This document shows, in pieces, positions 1-7,283 of a DNA stretch of 45,441 nt (position 1 is the stretch's first letter; every line of letters begins with the position of its first letter). This stretch comes from Pseudomonadota bacterium (GTDB lineage: Bacteria > SAR324 > XYD2-FULL-50-16 > JAHJRI01). Position numbers and translations under genes: made by a program. The notes under the pieces are model-generated. The model did no database searches and was not told where the DNA came from. It saw only the letters and a list, made by a program, of their open reading frames with translations. The stretch is taken from NCBI GenBank assembly GCA_022360105.1, contig JAKSDL010000280.1, forward strand, positions 1 to 45,441, written 5' to 3'.

Positions 1-372
1 ATCTTGTCTAACGAGTTTATCAATGCCAAAACTGTAAATACAGACAGTGTGCGTCAGTTTGTATTGCTCTTGAGTCCGTTTGCTCCGCACATGTCCGAAG
101 AATTGTGGCAAAGACTTGGTGAAAAAGAAACGCTTGCTTATGAGCCATGGCCGGAATATGATGAATCTAAACTGGTAAAAACCGAATACGAGCTGCCGGT
201 TCAAATAAACGGAAAAATGAGAGACAGCATTCAAGTGCCAATGGAGTCGGATCAGAACGCTGTATTAAATTTGGCGAAAGAAAGCTCGAAGGTACAAAAG
301 CATATCGAAGGAAAATCGATTGTGAAGGTAATATTTGTTAAAAATAAGATATTAAATATCGTTGTGAGGTAG
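1..372 (+). CDS. leuS: Leucyl-tRNA synthetase, C-terminal fragment
   Basis: This is the 3' end of a class I aminoacyl-tRNA synthetase gene; the frame is open to the window edge, so the true start lies outside. The visible part has the helical anticodon-binding domain signature (LLLSPFAPHMSEELW) followed by the small C-terminal domain with the VQINGKMRD motif that is typical of bacterial LeuRS and helps to bind the tRNA. The catalytic core and editing domain are not in the window. The enzyme charges tRNA-Leu in the cytoplasm. The next gene starts 4 bp after the stop, so the two are probably cotranscribed. Confidence 0.93.
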   Translation: MLSNEFINAKTVNTDSVRQFVLLLSPFAPHMSEELWQRLGEKETLAYEPWPEYDESKLVKTEYELPVQINGKMRDSIQVPMESDQNAVLNLAKESSKVQKHIEGKSIVKVIFVKNKILNIVVR

Positions 373-376
373 TCTG

Positions 377-1276
377 TTGACAAGAGCAATGACACAAATG
401 GGTGAAGTACCGGCCCGGCCACAGACTAAACTACAGCGAAATGAACCATGCTGGTGTGGCAGTGGTAAAAAATATAAAAAATGTCATCTAAAAGAAGATG
501 AATCGAAACAGGATTTTGCTCCTTTTCAGAGGGCTAAAATCAAACGATCGAAAGAATTCATTCAAGGCATGGAAGCAACCTGTAAACTTGCCAAAGCTAC
601 GTTGGACATGGTTGCTGAAAATATCAATGTCGGAAATACTACCGACCAGATAAACACCTGGGTTCATGATTTCACATTGGACAATGGTGCCATACCTGCC
701 ACACTCAATTACAAAGGCTATCCAAAATCTACCTGCACCTCAGTCAATGAGGTTATCTGTCACGGGATTCCCGGAGATACCATTTTAAAAGAGGGTGATA
801 TTATTAACGTGGATATCACCTGCAATTTGAATGGCTACTTCGGAGATACCAGTCGCACTTTCCTGATAGGTGAATGTTCTGACGAAGCAAAGAAGATCTG
901 CTCCGTTGCGGAAGTTTGCCTGGAAAAAGGTATTGCGGCAGTGAGACCGTATGGTAGAATAGGGGATATTGGAGCCGCTATTCAAGAATATGCTCATTCG
1001 ATGAATTGTTCTGTTGTTGAAAAATTTGTTGGACATGGTATCGGACAGGCATTTCATGAAGAACCCCAAGTTCCACATTTTGGCAAAAAGGGTACTGGTC
1101 CAATTATTGTACCTGGCATGTATTTTACAATAGAACCGATGATTAATCTTGGAACCAAAGATTTGATAATCCTGGATGATGATTGGACTGCCGTGACGAA
1201 AGATGGAAAATTGTCAGCTCAGTTCGAGCACACTATATTCATCACTGAAAACGGTGTAAATGTGATGACCAAATAG
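377..1276 (+). CDS. map: Methionine aminopeptidase type I with N-terminal SEC-C zinc motif
   Basis: The enzyme removes the initiator Met from nascent proteins at the ribosome. All five metal ligands of the pita-bread fold are in place: D146, D157, H220, E253 and E284. Residues 25-37 form a SEC-C motif (C25, C27, C36, H37) as found at the SecA C-terminus and in a subclass of bacterial MetAPs, where it probably helps ribosome docking. At 299 aa it is longer than the ~264-aa E. coli form because of this extension. I chose the TTG start because GAGG at 365-368 sits at good spacing; ATG codons at 389 and 398 are alternatives, and neither would remove the motif. In many bacteria map lies between secY and infA; here that slot in the ribosomal cluster is empty and map follows leuS. 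Confidence 0.93.
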   Translation: MTRAMTQMGEVPARPQTKLQRNEPCWCGSGKKYKKCHLKEDESKQDFAPFQRAKIKRSKEFIQGMEATCKLAKATLDMVAENINVGNTTDQINTWVHDFTLDNGAIPATLNYKGYPKSTCTSVNEVICHGIPGDTILKEGDIINVDITCNLNGYFGDTSRTFLIGECSDEAKKICSVAEVCLEKGIAAVRPYGRIGDIGAAIQEYAHSMNCSVVEKFVGHGIGQAFHEEPQVPHFGKKGTGPIIVPGMYFTIEPMINLGTKDLIILDDDWTAVTKDGKLSAQFEHTIFITENGVNVMTK

Positions 1277-1318
1277 CCTGAAAAGGGAACAAGGGTAAAC
1301 ACGTTAAAAAATTGCAAA

Positions 1319-1491
1319 GAGGTGAATTGAGATGCAGGAGTAAATGCCTGCTCCATGTTAAGGCAGTTGGATCAAAGTAAGGCGAGGTACGATACAGCTG
1401 TCGATAAGTATAGCAGGCAATATCACCTCATAAATCGGAGCAACGGATTTCAGAGGATAAAACCGAATGCGTCATGTGCTATGGCCATGAC
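1319..1491 (+). ncRNA. Candidate structured RNA element of unknown class
   Basis: This lies in the 575-bp gene-free stretch between map and the RNase gene. GAGGTGA (1319-1325) is perfectly complementary to TCACCTC (1423-1429) and could close a ~110-nt domain. Inside it, GCAGG (1334-1338) pairs with CCTGC (1347-1351), and the overlapping GCCTGC (1346-1351) can instead pair with GCAGGC (1413-1418), so two exclusive folds are possible. A further hairpin GTCATG/CATGAC lies at 1471-1491. I compared it by eye with RNase P, tmRNA, SRP and the common riboswitch cores and recognised none. The strand is assumed from the flanking genes. Chance pairing is not excluded. Confidence 0.22.
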
Positions 1492-1510
1492 AAAAAAGCC
1501 AGAAATTAAA

Positions 1511-1524
1511 ACAGTATATACTGT
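1511..1524. promoter_or_regulatory. Perfect 14-bp palindrome, possible operator
   Basis: ACAGTATATACTGT is its own reverse complement over all 14 bases. It lies about 70 bp upstream of the candidate promoter of the RNase gene and downstream of the possible RNA element. The half-site arrangement (CAG-N6-CTG) is the reverse of the E. coli LexA box, so it is not a standard SOS site. A dimeric repressor site is the natural guess, but the factor is unknown. Confidence 0.35.
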
Positions 1525-1596
1525 AAATAATTAATCTCCGTTATCAAACGTGAACGGAATATCAATGAGTGTGTTTTAAATGCAAAAGACAATTCA

Positions 1597-1628
1597 TTGA
1601 CCAAAATCTGATGTGTGCCGGGTATAAT
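1597..1628 (+). promoter_or_regulatory. Candidate sigma70-type promoter for the RNase E/G gene
   Basis: TTGACC (1597-1602) and a perfect TATAAT (1623-1628) are separated by 20 bp, which is longer than the ideal 17. It is the only good -10 box in the gap and would give a leader of about 215 nt before the RNase start. Confidence 0.35.
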
Positions 1629-1773
1629 CTTGTTGTTTCGGCCTCCTTCAAATTTACAGGGTTTCAGTCTCTGCTTCAGACATAGATATCCACTTCTGAT
1701 CTCCGCATTACGACGCTCTACCTAAACAAAAAAAGACTTTAGAGTTTATCAGGTTCGATTTGCCCCGTCTCGT

Positions 1774-1796
1774 CAGTCTATCTTTCAGATAGCCTG
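1774..1796 (+). promoter_or_regulatory. Stem-loop in the leader of the RNase E/G gene
   Basis: CTATCT (1778-1783) and AGATAG (1787-1792) form a 6-bp stem with a TTC loop, extended by CAG/CTG across one mismatch. It ends about 55 nt before the start codon. RNase E of E. coli controls its own mRNA through a structured 5' leader; whether this hairpin plays such a role is inference. Confidence 0.35.
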
Positions 1797-1851
1797 GCTG
1801 CTTAAACTGAAAGGGTTGCAAGCTGATTTGGCTCTATACATCGGAGATAAA

Positions 1852-4383
1852 ATGACCGAATCCATCATGTTAATAAACGAGACCGACGATGAATGTCGGA
1901 TCGCTGTCGTTGAAAACGGTATTTTGCAGGAAATGCTCATTGAGCACACCCAAGCCGGACAGACAAAGAACAATATATATAAAGGAGTGGTAGTCCAGGT
2001 TCAAACCTCACTCCAGGCCGCTTTTGTAGACTATGGTGACAAGAAGCACGGCTTCCTGCCTAATAGCGAATTGAATCCTATTCTTTTCAAAGGCAAAAAA
2101 CCTAAAAAAAATGAACCAATTCAAAACAAAATAAATGTCGGAGATGAGGTTGTTGTTCAAGTCACAAGAGAGGCTTCGAACAACAAAGGTGCGGCTTTAT
2201 CCACGTACATAACCCTTCCGGGGCGATTCATGGTGCTGATGCCTTATAGTGATAAGGGAGGGGTATCTAAAAAAATCGATGATAACGAGGAAAGGGATCG
2301 ATTAAAGAGTTTCTTATCCGGCATAGAATTCGAAGAACATTCTGTTATCATCCGAACAGCGGGTTTAGGCAGAAGCCTGTCTGAATTGAAGAAAGACTAT
2401 ACATCACTTAAAAAAACCTGGAATGAAATCTGGTCTACCTATGAGAAGATGGAGAAACCGGGGTTGATCCTGGCGGAGTCTGATGTGGTAACAAGAACCT
2501 TGAGAGATTATTACACCGATGAAATCAAGGAAGTATGGGTGGATAACCCGGAAACGTTTCAAAATGCCCTTGCCTTTTTTAAGGAAGTTGCTCCCAGGAA
2601 ACAGAAAGACCTCAAATTGTTTGTTGATGATCGGTCACTATTTGCTACCTACCAGATTGAGAGACAAGTCGAGCAGTTGACATCCAAACAGATCAAATTG
2701 AAATCAGGCGGATCCATCGTTATCGACCAAACAGAAGCCCTGGTTGCCATTGATGTAAATTCAGGTCGTTCAAATCAAGAGGGCAACATCGATTCCACAG
2801 CTTTGAGAACCAATCTGGAAGCATCGGAAGAAATTGCCCGTCAACTTAGGCTGAGAAATCTTGGTGGATTGATTGTGATCGACTTCATCGACATGGAGAA
2901 TGAATCCTATCGTAAGCAGGTAGAGGACAAATTAAGTGACGCCATGCGAAAAGACAAGGCTCAACTGAGATTCAACCCTATTTCCCAATTTGGACTCTTG
3001 GAACTAAGCCGACAAAGACTGGCAGTTGGTATCTCAAGTACGGTTGAATCAACATGCCCTGTTTGTCATGGTAAAGGGAAAATTCCTTCAGTCCAGGCTT
3101 CCACCAATCTGATTGTACGTTCTATTCGAGAATTAGCAGCAAAGGGCAATGTAGACAAAATAGAAGGTGACTTGCCGTTAGAACTGGTAAACATACTTTT
3201 GAACGATCGCAGGCAGTCGATTTCCGATCTTGAACTGGAATTCGATATTGATATCGTATTGCGTGGTAATCCGGAAATGTCGGTCTTTAACGAAAGACAG
3301 CTCAAAGCTGTGTATAGCAGAAAGCACAGGCAACGGGATTCTTACCAGAAGAAAGAGCAGGCAAAAGCTGAACAACCCAAAAAACGATCAAAAAAGCAGA
3401 CCGGTAAAAAAGATGCGTCTGCTCAAAAACAAAAGGAAAGCCTCCAGGATTCCAAGCAAAAACAAGAAAAGCCGTCTGTCGAGGAAGTTCAAGAGAAGAA
3501 TATTGAAGCTCCGGAGACGGTTGATAAAGTGCACAAGAAACAGTCCAAAAAGAAAGCAGGTAAAGCCCCTTCAAAAGAGGAAAACCAGGAGGACATTGGC
3601 AATTTTGGAATTCATCCTTCCTGTTTGTTTACGGATATCAAGGAACTTGAAGAAAACGAACTGGAAGAAGTTACATCTTCTTTTGAGAACAGGCTAAAGG
3701 GCAAAATCGATAATATCCCTCCAACCCAGATTGATGATAAATACCTGTGGAAGTCACAAAACGGTAACAACGAGGAGGAATCCAAGGACGAAGAACTCGA
3801 TGAAGAAGTTTTGGAAGTAGCTGAAACTGAAACCAAACCGCAGAAAACCAAAAAGAAAACAGGTCGGCCGGCTAAGAAGAAGGCTGAGAAAGCGGAAAGT
3901 GCTGAAGTAGAAGAAAAGAAATCTACAGCCAAAAAGAAAACCACGAAGCCCAAATCGACCGCTAAAAAAACAACAGCTAAAACAACGACAAAAGCAAAGA
4001 AGAAAGAGTCGGAAGAAGATTCCAAAGTAGATAAAAAATCAACAGAAAAGAAGTCTGCAAAGGCCAAAAAAACATCTGAAAAAACAGCGGCTAAAAAGAC
4101 AAAAAAATCTGATGATCAAAAGGTAGAGAAAAAAGAAGTCAAAACCAAAAAAACTACTAAAAAAGAAGATTCTGAAAAGAAAACCACTGCCAAAAAAACC
4201 GCGAAGAAAAAAGCTGAAAAGAGTGATGGCGGTGAGGAAAAAGCAGATGCAGCAAAAGCCGGTGCCAAAAAGAAAACGGCCGCGAAGAAGACTGCTAAAG
4301 CTGCCAAGAAAGATACTGAGGAAAAACCAAAAAGCAAAACCACTACAAAGAAAACATCCACAGCCAAAAGCAAAAAGAGTTAA
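1852..4383 (+). CDS. rng: RNase E/G family endoribonuclease with long Lys/Ala-rich tail
   Basis: This single-strand-specific endoribonuclease takes part in mRNA decay and rRNA/tRNA maturation. The start is ATG 1852 with GGAG at 1843-1846; the open frame runs 36 bp further upstream but without conserved residues. Order: N-terminal MLIN strand, S1 RNA-binding insert (about 38-120, NIYKG and AAFVDYG), DNase I-like catalytic domain with the two Mg ligands D301 (AIDVNSGR) and D344 (VIDFIDM), and the Zn-link CPVC at C402/C405 for dimerisation. From about residue 500 to 843 the protein is low complexity, first Gln/Glu/Lys and then Lys/Ala/Thr repeats of the KKTTAKK kind, with no predicted fold; such basic tails probably bind RNA or partners. 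No E. coli degradosome motifs were recognised in the tail. I use the symbol rng because the core is of RNase G size, but family-level naming (Rne/Rng) is safer. Confidence 0.92.
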   Translation: MTESIMLINETDDECRIAVVENGILQEMLIEHTQAGQTKNNIYKGVVVQVQTSLQAAFVDYGDKKHGFLPNSELNPILFKGKKPKKNEPIQNKINVGDEVVVQVTREASNNKGAALSTYITLPGRFMVLMPYSDKGGVSKKIDDNEERDRLKSFLSGIEFEEHSVIIRTAGLGRSLSELKKDYTSLKKTWNEIWSTYEKMEKPGLILAESDVVTRTLRDYYTDEIKEVWVDNPETFQNALAFFKEVAPRKQKDLKLFVDDRSLFATYQIERQVEQLTSKQIKLKSGGSIVIDQTEALVAIDVNSGRSNQEGNIDSTALRTNLEASEEIARQLRLRNLGGLIVIDFIDMENESYRKQVEDKLSDAMRKDKAQLRFNPISQFGLLELSRQRLAVGISSTVESTCPVCHGKGKIPSVQASTNLIVRSIRELAAKGNVDKIEGDLPLELVNILLNDRRQSISDLELEFDIDIVLRGNPEMSVFNERQLKAVYSRKHRQRDSYQKKEQAKAEQPKKRSKKQTGKKDASAQKQKESLQDSKQKQEKPSVEEVQEKNIEAPETVDKVHKKQSKKKAGKAPSKEENQEDIGNFGIHPSCLFTDIKELEENELEEVTSSFENRLKGKIDNIPPTQIDDKYLWKSQNGNNEEESKDEELDEEVLEVAETETKPQKTKKKTGRPAKKKAEKAESAEVEEKKSTAKKKTTKPKSTAKKTTAKTTTKAKKKESEEDSKVDKKSTEKKSAKAKKTSEKTAAKKTKKSDDQKVEKKEVKTKKTTKKEDSEKKTTAKKTAKKKAEKSDGGEEKADAAKAGAKKKTAAKKTAKAAKKDTEEKPKSKTTTKKTSTAKSKKS

Positions 4384-4387
4384 TCTG

Positions 4388-4411
4388 CAAATCGGATTTG
4401 GATTTTTTTTT
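4388..4411 (+). terminator. Weak intrinsic terminator after rng
   Basis: Just 4 bp after the stop, CAAAT (4388-4392) pairs with ATTTG (4396-4400), followed within 2 nt by a run of nine T (4403-4411). The stem is short and A/T-rich, so efficiency may be low; a second and stronger hairpin follows at 4435. Confidence 0.45.
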
Positions 4412-4434
4412 AGGTGATTGACCACGCAAAACAT

Positions 4435-4474
4435 GGAGGTAGTGCCTTTGAACACGCGCAGCTACCTCCCTTTT
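4435..4474 (+). terminator. Second hairpin after rng, probable terminator
   Basis: GGAGGTAG (4435-4442) and CTACCTCC (4462-4469) are perfect inverted repeats of 8 bp, extendable by TGC/GCA with one bulged base. The 3' arm is followed by CTTTT. Together with the hairpin just upstream it would separate the RNase transcript from the next gene. Confidence 0.45.
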
Positions 4475-4656
4475 CAAATTTCCCTTCCAAACTTTGTTCG
4501 GCTGAAGATCGGATTGCCTGATTCCTGCATTACAATCGAATATATTGCAGATACACCTGCTTGTTTGTTGAAAACATTTACATATCAAATGGTTATCTAT
4601 TTATGCTCCTATTAAAGTGAGAAAAAACAATAAGTGTAAACAACTAAAAATCAGCT

Positions 4657-5886
4657 ATGCTTCGAAAAAGTGTGAATTCAGCTTGTAAATTTTACCAATT
4701 TATATTTCTTGTATTTGCAGTCTGTCTGGTCATATCTCCTTACCGTGCATTTTCACAGAATTTTGCCGGTGATACTATTCGAGACGCTCTACAAAAGCCT
4801 ACTTCCGAAAATGATGCCATCATTGTTCTGCAGTTTAGTGCAACCGGAATGACTGAATCTGCGGCCAGGGCATTCAGTAATATGGTTTCGCAAAACCTGG
4901 CCAACACAAATCGATTTAATGTTATTCCCCTTGATGACGCTGAAGCCGAAACGGAAAAACAGGCACCTTCACTGTTGCCGTGTTTTGACATTGGTTGCGG
5001 TATCCAGATGGGAAAACTGATGGAATCGGACTGGATTCTAACCGGTCATATTTCTCTTACAGAAGCCGGATTATTTAGCTTAAACGTGAAGTTAGTACTG
5101 ATATTTGATAACACATTGGCTTTTGAGGACACGATACGATTTACAGACGAAACAATGGATCGGCAGTTTTACCTGCTGGCAAATCGGATAGCCGACAATG
5201 CGCCGGTGATTGGAAGTATAGTGGAAGCAAACAATAAAATTGCGGTGGTGAACCTGGGTGACAGGGATGGTATTTCAGTAGGAGATAACATGGTTATTTA
5301 CCGCAATCTTACAATTAGATCTGATTCCGGCGAAGACTTTGCAGATACCCAGCGTCGGAAAAACATCGGAATTCTGAAGATTACGAAAGTTGGAAAAAGC
5401 GTGAGCGAAGGAGTGTATTTCCAAACCATCGAAACTCCCGAAGAAAGGCAATATGTCACCACCTTCCTCGATAAACGTAAACAGATTAAGCTGGTGGATG
5501 ATACAAGAAAAGAATTGGATACCCATCTTCGCAATGTGTTTGAAATTAAAAAAACCGTTGTTCTTTCTCCTGTGAAATTGGAAGACCTGGCAAAAAGAAA
5601 GTGGGCTGAAAAGCTCGACGCTAAAGAATCCAGTCAGGCATTTTGGAGAATGATGTTGATTGGATCGGGCGCGGCAACAGCTTATTTTCTTAATCAGTTT
5701 GAGTCGGGCGATGATGCAAGACTATTGGCTGCCCTGGCGACAGTCGGTTACAGCTCATATAAGTATTTTTCACTGCGCGGTGAGATAGAAGAAATGATTG
5801 AAGAGGGCAGATACAAGGGATACCTGGAACTTCAAATCAGACCTGATTTCGGTGAAATAGGTCTTTCTTATCAATACAAATTCTAG
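4657..5886 (+). CDS. Secreted protein with CsgG/LpoB-like and FlgT-C-like regions, unknown function
   Basis: I do not recognise an orthologue. Residues 1-33 form a signal peptide (hydrophobic core FIFLVFAVCLVIS). Residues about 50-170 have the pattern of the CsgG/LpoB/TolB-N-type domain seen in many secreted Gram-negative proteins: a strand AIIVLQFSATG, a helix with ESAARAFSNMVSQNL, NRFNVIPLD, then a C109-x4-C114 pair and GKLMESDWILTGHIS. Residues about 180-270 look like the small beta domain of FlgT-like proteins (AVVNLGDRDGISVGDNMVIYR is the diagnostic part). A charged helix (about 275-325) and a Gly/Ala-rich hydrophobic stretch (about 331-365) follow; the C-terminus ends in an alternating strand with final Phe. 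A periplasmic or outer-membrane-associated scaffold is the best inference. No Shine-Dalgarno site precedes the ATG. Confidence 0.75.
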   Translation: MLRKSVNSACKFYQFIFLVFAVCLVISPYRAFSQNFAGDTIRDALQKPTSENDAIIVLQFSATGMTESAARAFSNMVSQNLANTNRFNVIPLDDAEAETEKQAPSLLPCFDIGCGIQMGKLMESDWILTGHISLTEAGLFSLNVKLVLIFDNTLAFEDTIRFTDETMDRQFYLLANRIADNAPVIGSIVEANNKIAVVNLGDRDGISVGDNMVIYRNLTIRSDSGEDFADTQRRKNIGILKITKVGKSVSEGVYFQTIETPEERQYVTTFLDKRKQIKLVDDTRKELDTHLRNVFEIKKTVVLSPVKLEDLAKRKWAEKLDAKESSQAFWRMMLIGSGAATAYFLNQFESGDDARLLAALATVGYSSYKYFSLRGEIEEMIEEGRYKGYLELQIRPDFGEIGLSYQYKF

Positions 5887-5909
5887 ATCAGTCTTTGTTT
5901 CTCACGGCA

Positions 5910-5947
5910 ATCTCCTTCCGAGATGATTTTTGATTTCGGGAGGAGAT
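5910..5947. other. 11-bp inverted repeat between the secreted protein gene and rplU
   Basis: ATCTCCTTCCG (5910-5920) pairs with CGGGAGGAGAT (5937-5947) with a single G-T wobble and a 16-nt loop. It sits 24 bp after the upstream stop. No T-run follows on either strand, so it could be a factor-dependent terminator, an mRNA 3'-end stabiliser or an operator. Confidence 0.35.
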
Positions 5948-6067
5948 CAATACATATTAAATCCCTGCTTATCCCGCTCCACCGCTTTAATTTTTAATCA
6001 TTGTTGTACTTTATCAGTTTTGTCCTCACTACCTCTGTTCCATTAGGCTAATCCCCTCCTAATTACA

Positions 6068-6096
6068 TTGACAAAAACTCATTATAGGGATAGATT
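6068..6096 (+). promoter_or_regulatory. Sigma70-type promoter for rplU-rpmA
   Basis: A perfect -35 TTGACA (6068-6073) lies 17 bp from the -10 TAGATT (6091-6096) in very A/T-rich DNA, about 60 nt before the rplU start. This is the best-matching promoter seen in the window. Confidence 0.65.
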
Positions 6097-6154
6097 TTAA
6101 AATTAAACTTAAATTAACGACACAAGCAGCAGATTTATAACCAAAAGACAAACA

Positions 6155-6469
6155 ATGTACGCAATAATCAAAACAGGCGGCAAGCAGTTTCGAGTTGAAA
6201 AGGACAGTGTAATAACTGTGGATTTACTTCATCAGGAGGAAGGATCTGATTTTGAAGCCGAGCAGGTTTTATTCGTGAAGACTGGCGAGAATGATTACAA
6301 AGTAGGTACACCGGTCGTTGAAGGTGCAAAGGTTCTTGGCAAGGTATTAAATCACGGAAAGGCCAAGAAGATCGTTGTCTTCAAGAAAAAGCGTAGAAAG
6401 GGATATCAGAAAAAAGCCGGACATAGGCAAGATTATTCCAAGGTACAAATTACCGATATTCAGGCATAA
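6155..6469 (+). CDS. rplU: 50S ribosomal protein L21
   Basis: The 104-aa product has the standard L21 start [14 protein letters not shown], the central [10 protein letters not shown] segment and the basic [16 protein letters not shown] loop that contacts 23S rRNA near L20. Length is normal for the family. Its leader has no clear Shine-Dalgarno site. rpmA follows 38 bp downstream, the conserved L21-L27 pair. Confidence 0.97.
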   Translation: MYAIIKTGGKQFRVEKDSVITVDLLHQEEGSDFEAEQVLFVKTGENDYKVGTPVVEGAKVLGKVLNHGKAKKIVVFKKKRRKGYQKKAGHRQDYSKVQITDIQA

Positions 6470-6507
6470 GGCGGAATTCAGGAAACTTATTTATATTCAA
6501 GGTAATT

Positions 6508-6768
6508 ATGGCTCATAAGAAAGGACAAGGTAGTGTAAAAAACGGAAGAGATTCCAATCCTCAGTATCGTGGCGTAAAACGATATGGTGGTCAACAGGTG
6601 ACAGCCGGAACAATAATTGTAAGACAAGTTGGCAACACGTTCCATGCTGGTGAGAATGTTGGAACAGGTAAGGATTTCACTCTTTTTGCACTTTGCGATG
6701 GTGCGGTGGAATTTAAGCGTAAAACAAAGACAAGAAAAGTCGTTAACATTGTTCCTGCAACTGCCTAA
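6508..6768 (+). CDS. rpmA: 50S ribosomal protein L27
   Basis: At 86 aa the protein has the canonical [10 protein letters not shown]-terminus, the flexible tail that reaches towards the peptidyl-transferase centre. There is no N-terminal extension of the kind cleaved by Prp protease in Firmicutes. The motifs NGRDS and GVKRYGG follow. It is translated from AAGG about 6 nt before the ATG and shares the rplU promoter. Confidence 0.97.
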   Translation: MAHKKGQGSVKNGRDSNPQYRGVKRYGGQQVTAGTIIVRQVGNTFHAGENVGTGKDFTLFALCDGAVEFKRKTKTRKVVNIVPATA

Positions 6769-6780
6769 AAAACAGCGGCC

Positions 6781-6805
6781 GGGGATTATTTCACAATAAT
6801 TTCCC
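6781..6805. terminator. Hairpin between convergent rpmA and ybeY
   Basis: ATTATT (6785-6790) and AATAAT (6795-6800) pair around a TCAC loop, flanked by GGG/CCC across a small internal loop. It lies in the 41-bp gap between two convergent genes. No T-run follows, so intrinsic activity is doubtful. Confidence 0.3.
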
Positions 6806-6809
6806 TGCT

Positions 6810-7280
6810 TCAATCATACAGATCACCCAGATCGATGCTGGAGAGCAGCTGTTTCTCCCATTCCAGCATCCTTGCCTCATCTTCGTCTGATTGTTCATGA
6901 TCAAATCCCATCAAATGTCCGAGTCCGTGTACCAGAAGCCTCAGCAGTTCCGTGTCCAGCGACCATCCTGAAGCATCTGCCTGCCTCTGACAGACATCCA
7001 GGCAAACCGCCAGTTCACCCCAGGGTTCCGATTCAGCGATAGCGTCTTCCTCTTGATATGACCAGGAAAGTATATCTGTGGGTCTGTTAATATTTCGATA
7101 GGATAGATTCAAGGATTGGATTGTTGAAAGACTACAAAAATAAAGTGAGACAGCTTTTTTTTTTTTTTTTTTATCATTCAGCAGTTTCTGAAATGTCTCC
7201 TTAATGAGTTCTTCAGTTTCCTGTGGTAACTGATCGACGTGATCCTCATAGCTAATCTGAACTTGCTGGTGGTCGGTCAT
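6810..7280 (-). CDS. ybeY: Endoribonuclease YbeY
   Basis: This zinc-dependent RNase takes part in 16S rRNA 3'-end maturation and ribosome quality control. The metal motif HGLGHLMGFDH is complete (H118, H122, H128) and the upstream NRPTDILSW strand, typical for the family (usually NxxTDVLSF), is present. Length of 156 aa is normal. Residues 37-42 are six lysines encoded by 18 uninterrupted A on the coding strand, a tract prone to slippage. The gene starts 3 bp after the 7TM-HD gene, the order found in many bacteria (phoH, 7TM-HD, ybeY), so translational coupling is likely. Confidence 0.94.
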   Translation of the reverse strand: MTDHQQVQISYEDHVDQLPQETEELIKETFQKLLNDKKKKKKAVSLYFCSLSTIQSLNLSYRNINRPTDILSWSYQEEDAIAESEPWGELAVCLDVCQRQADASGWSLDTELLRLLVHGLGHLMGFDHEQSDEDEARMLEWEKQLLSSIDLGDLYD

Positions 7281-7283
7281 AGA

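Noticed and set aside
1319..1491. RNase P, tmRNA or SRP RNA in the map-rng gap
   Set aside because: None of the universal cores (such as GAGGAAAGTCC or GGAAGGAAGCAGCC) nor a T-arm is present.
3230..3697. 155-codon plus-strand frame within the RNase gene
   Set aside because: It comes from the A-rich, low-complexity tail in a second frame.
3612..4455. Several hydrophobic Phe/Ser-rich minus-strand frames opposite the RNase tail
   Set aside because: They are the antisense of AAG/AAA-rich lysine codons, which read as TTT/CTT; not membrane proteins.
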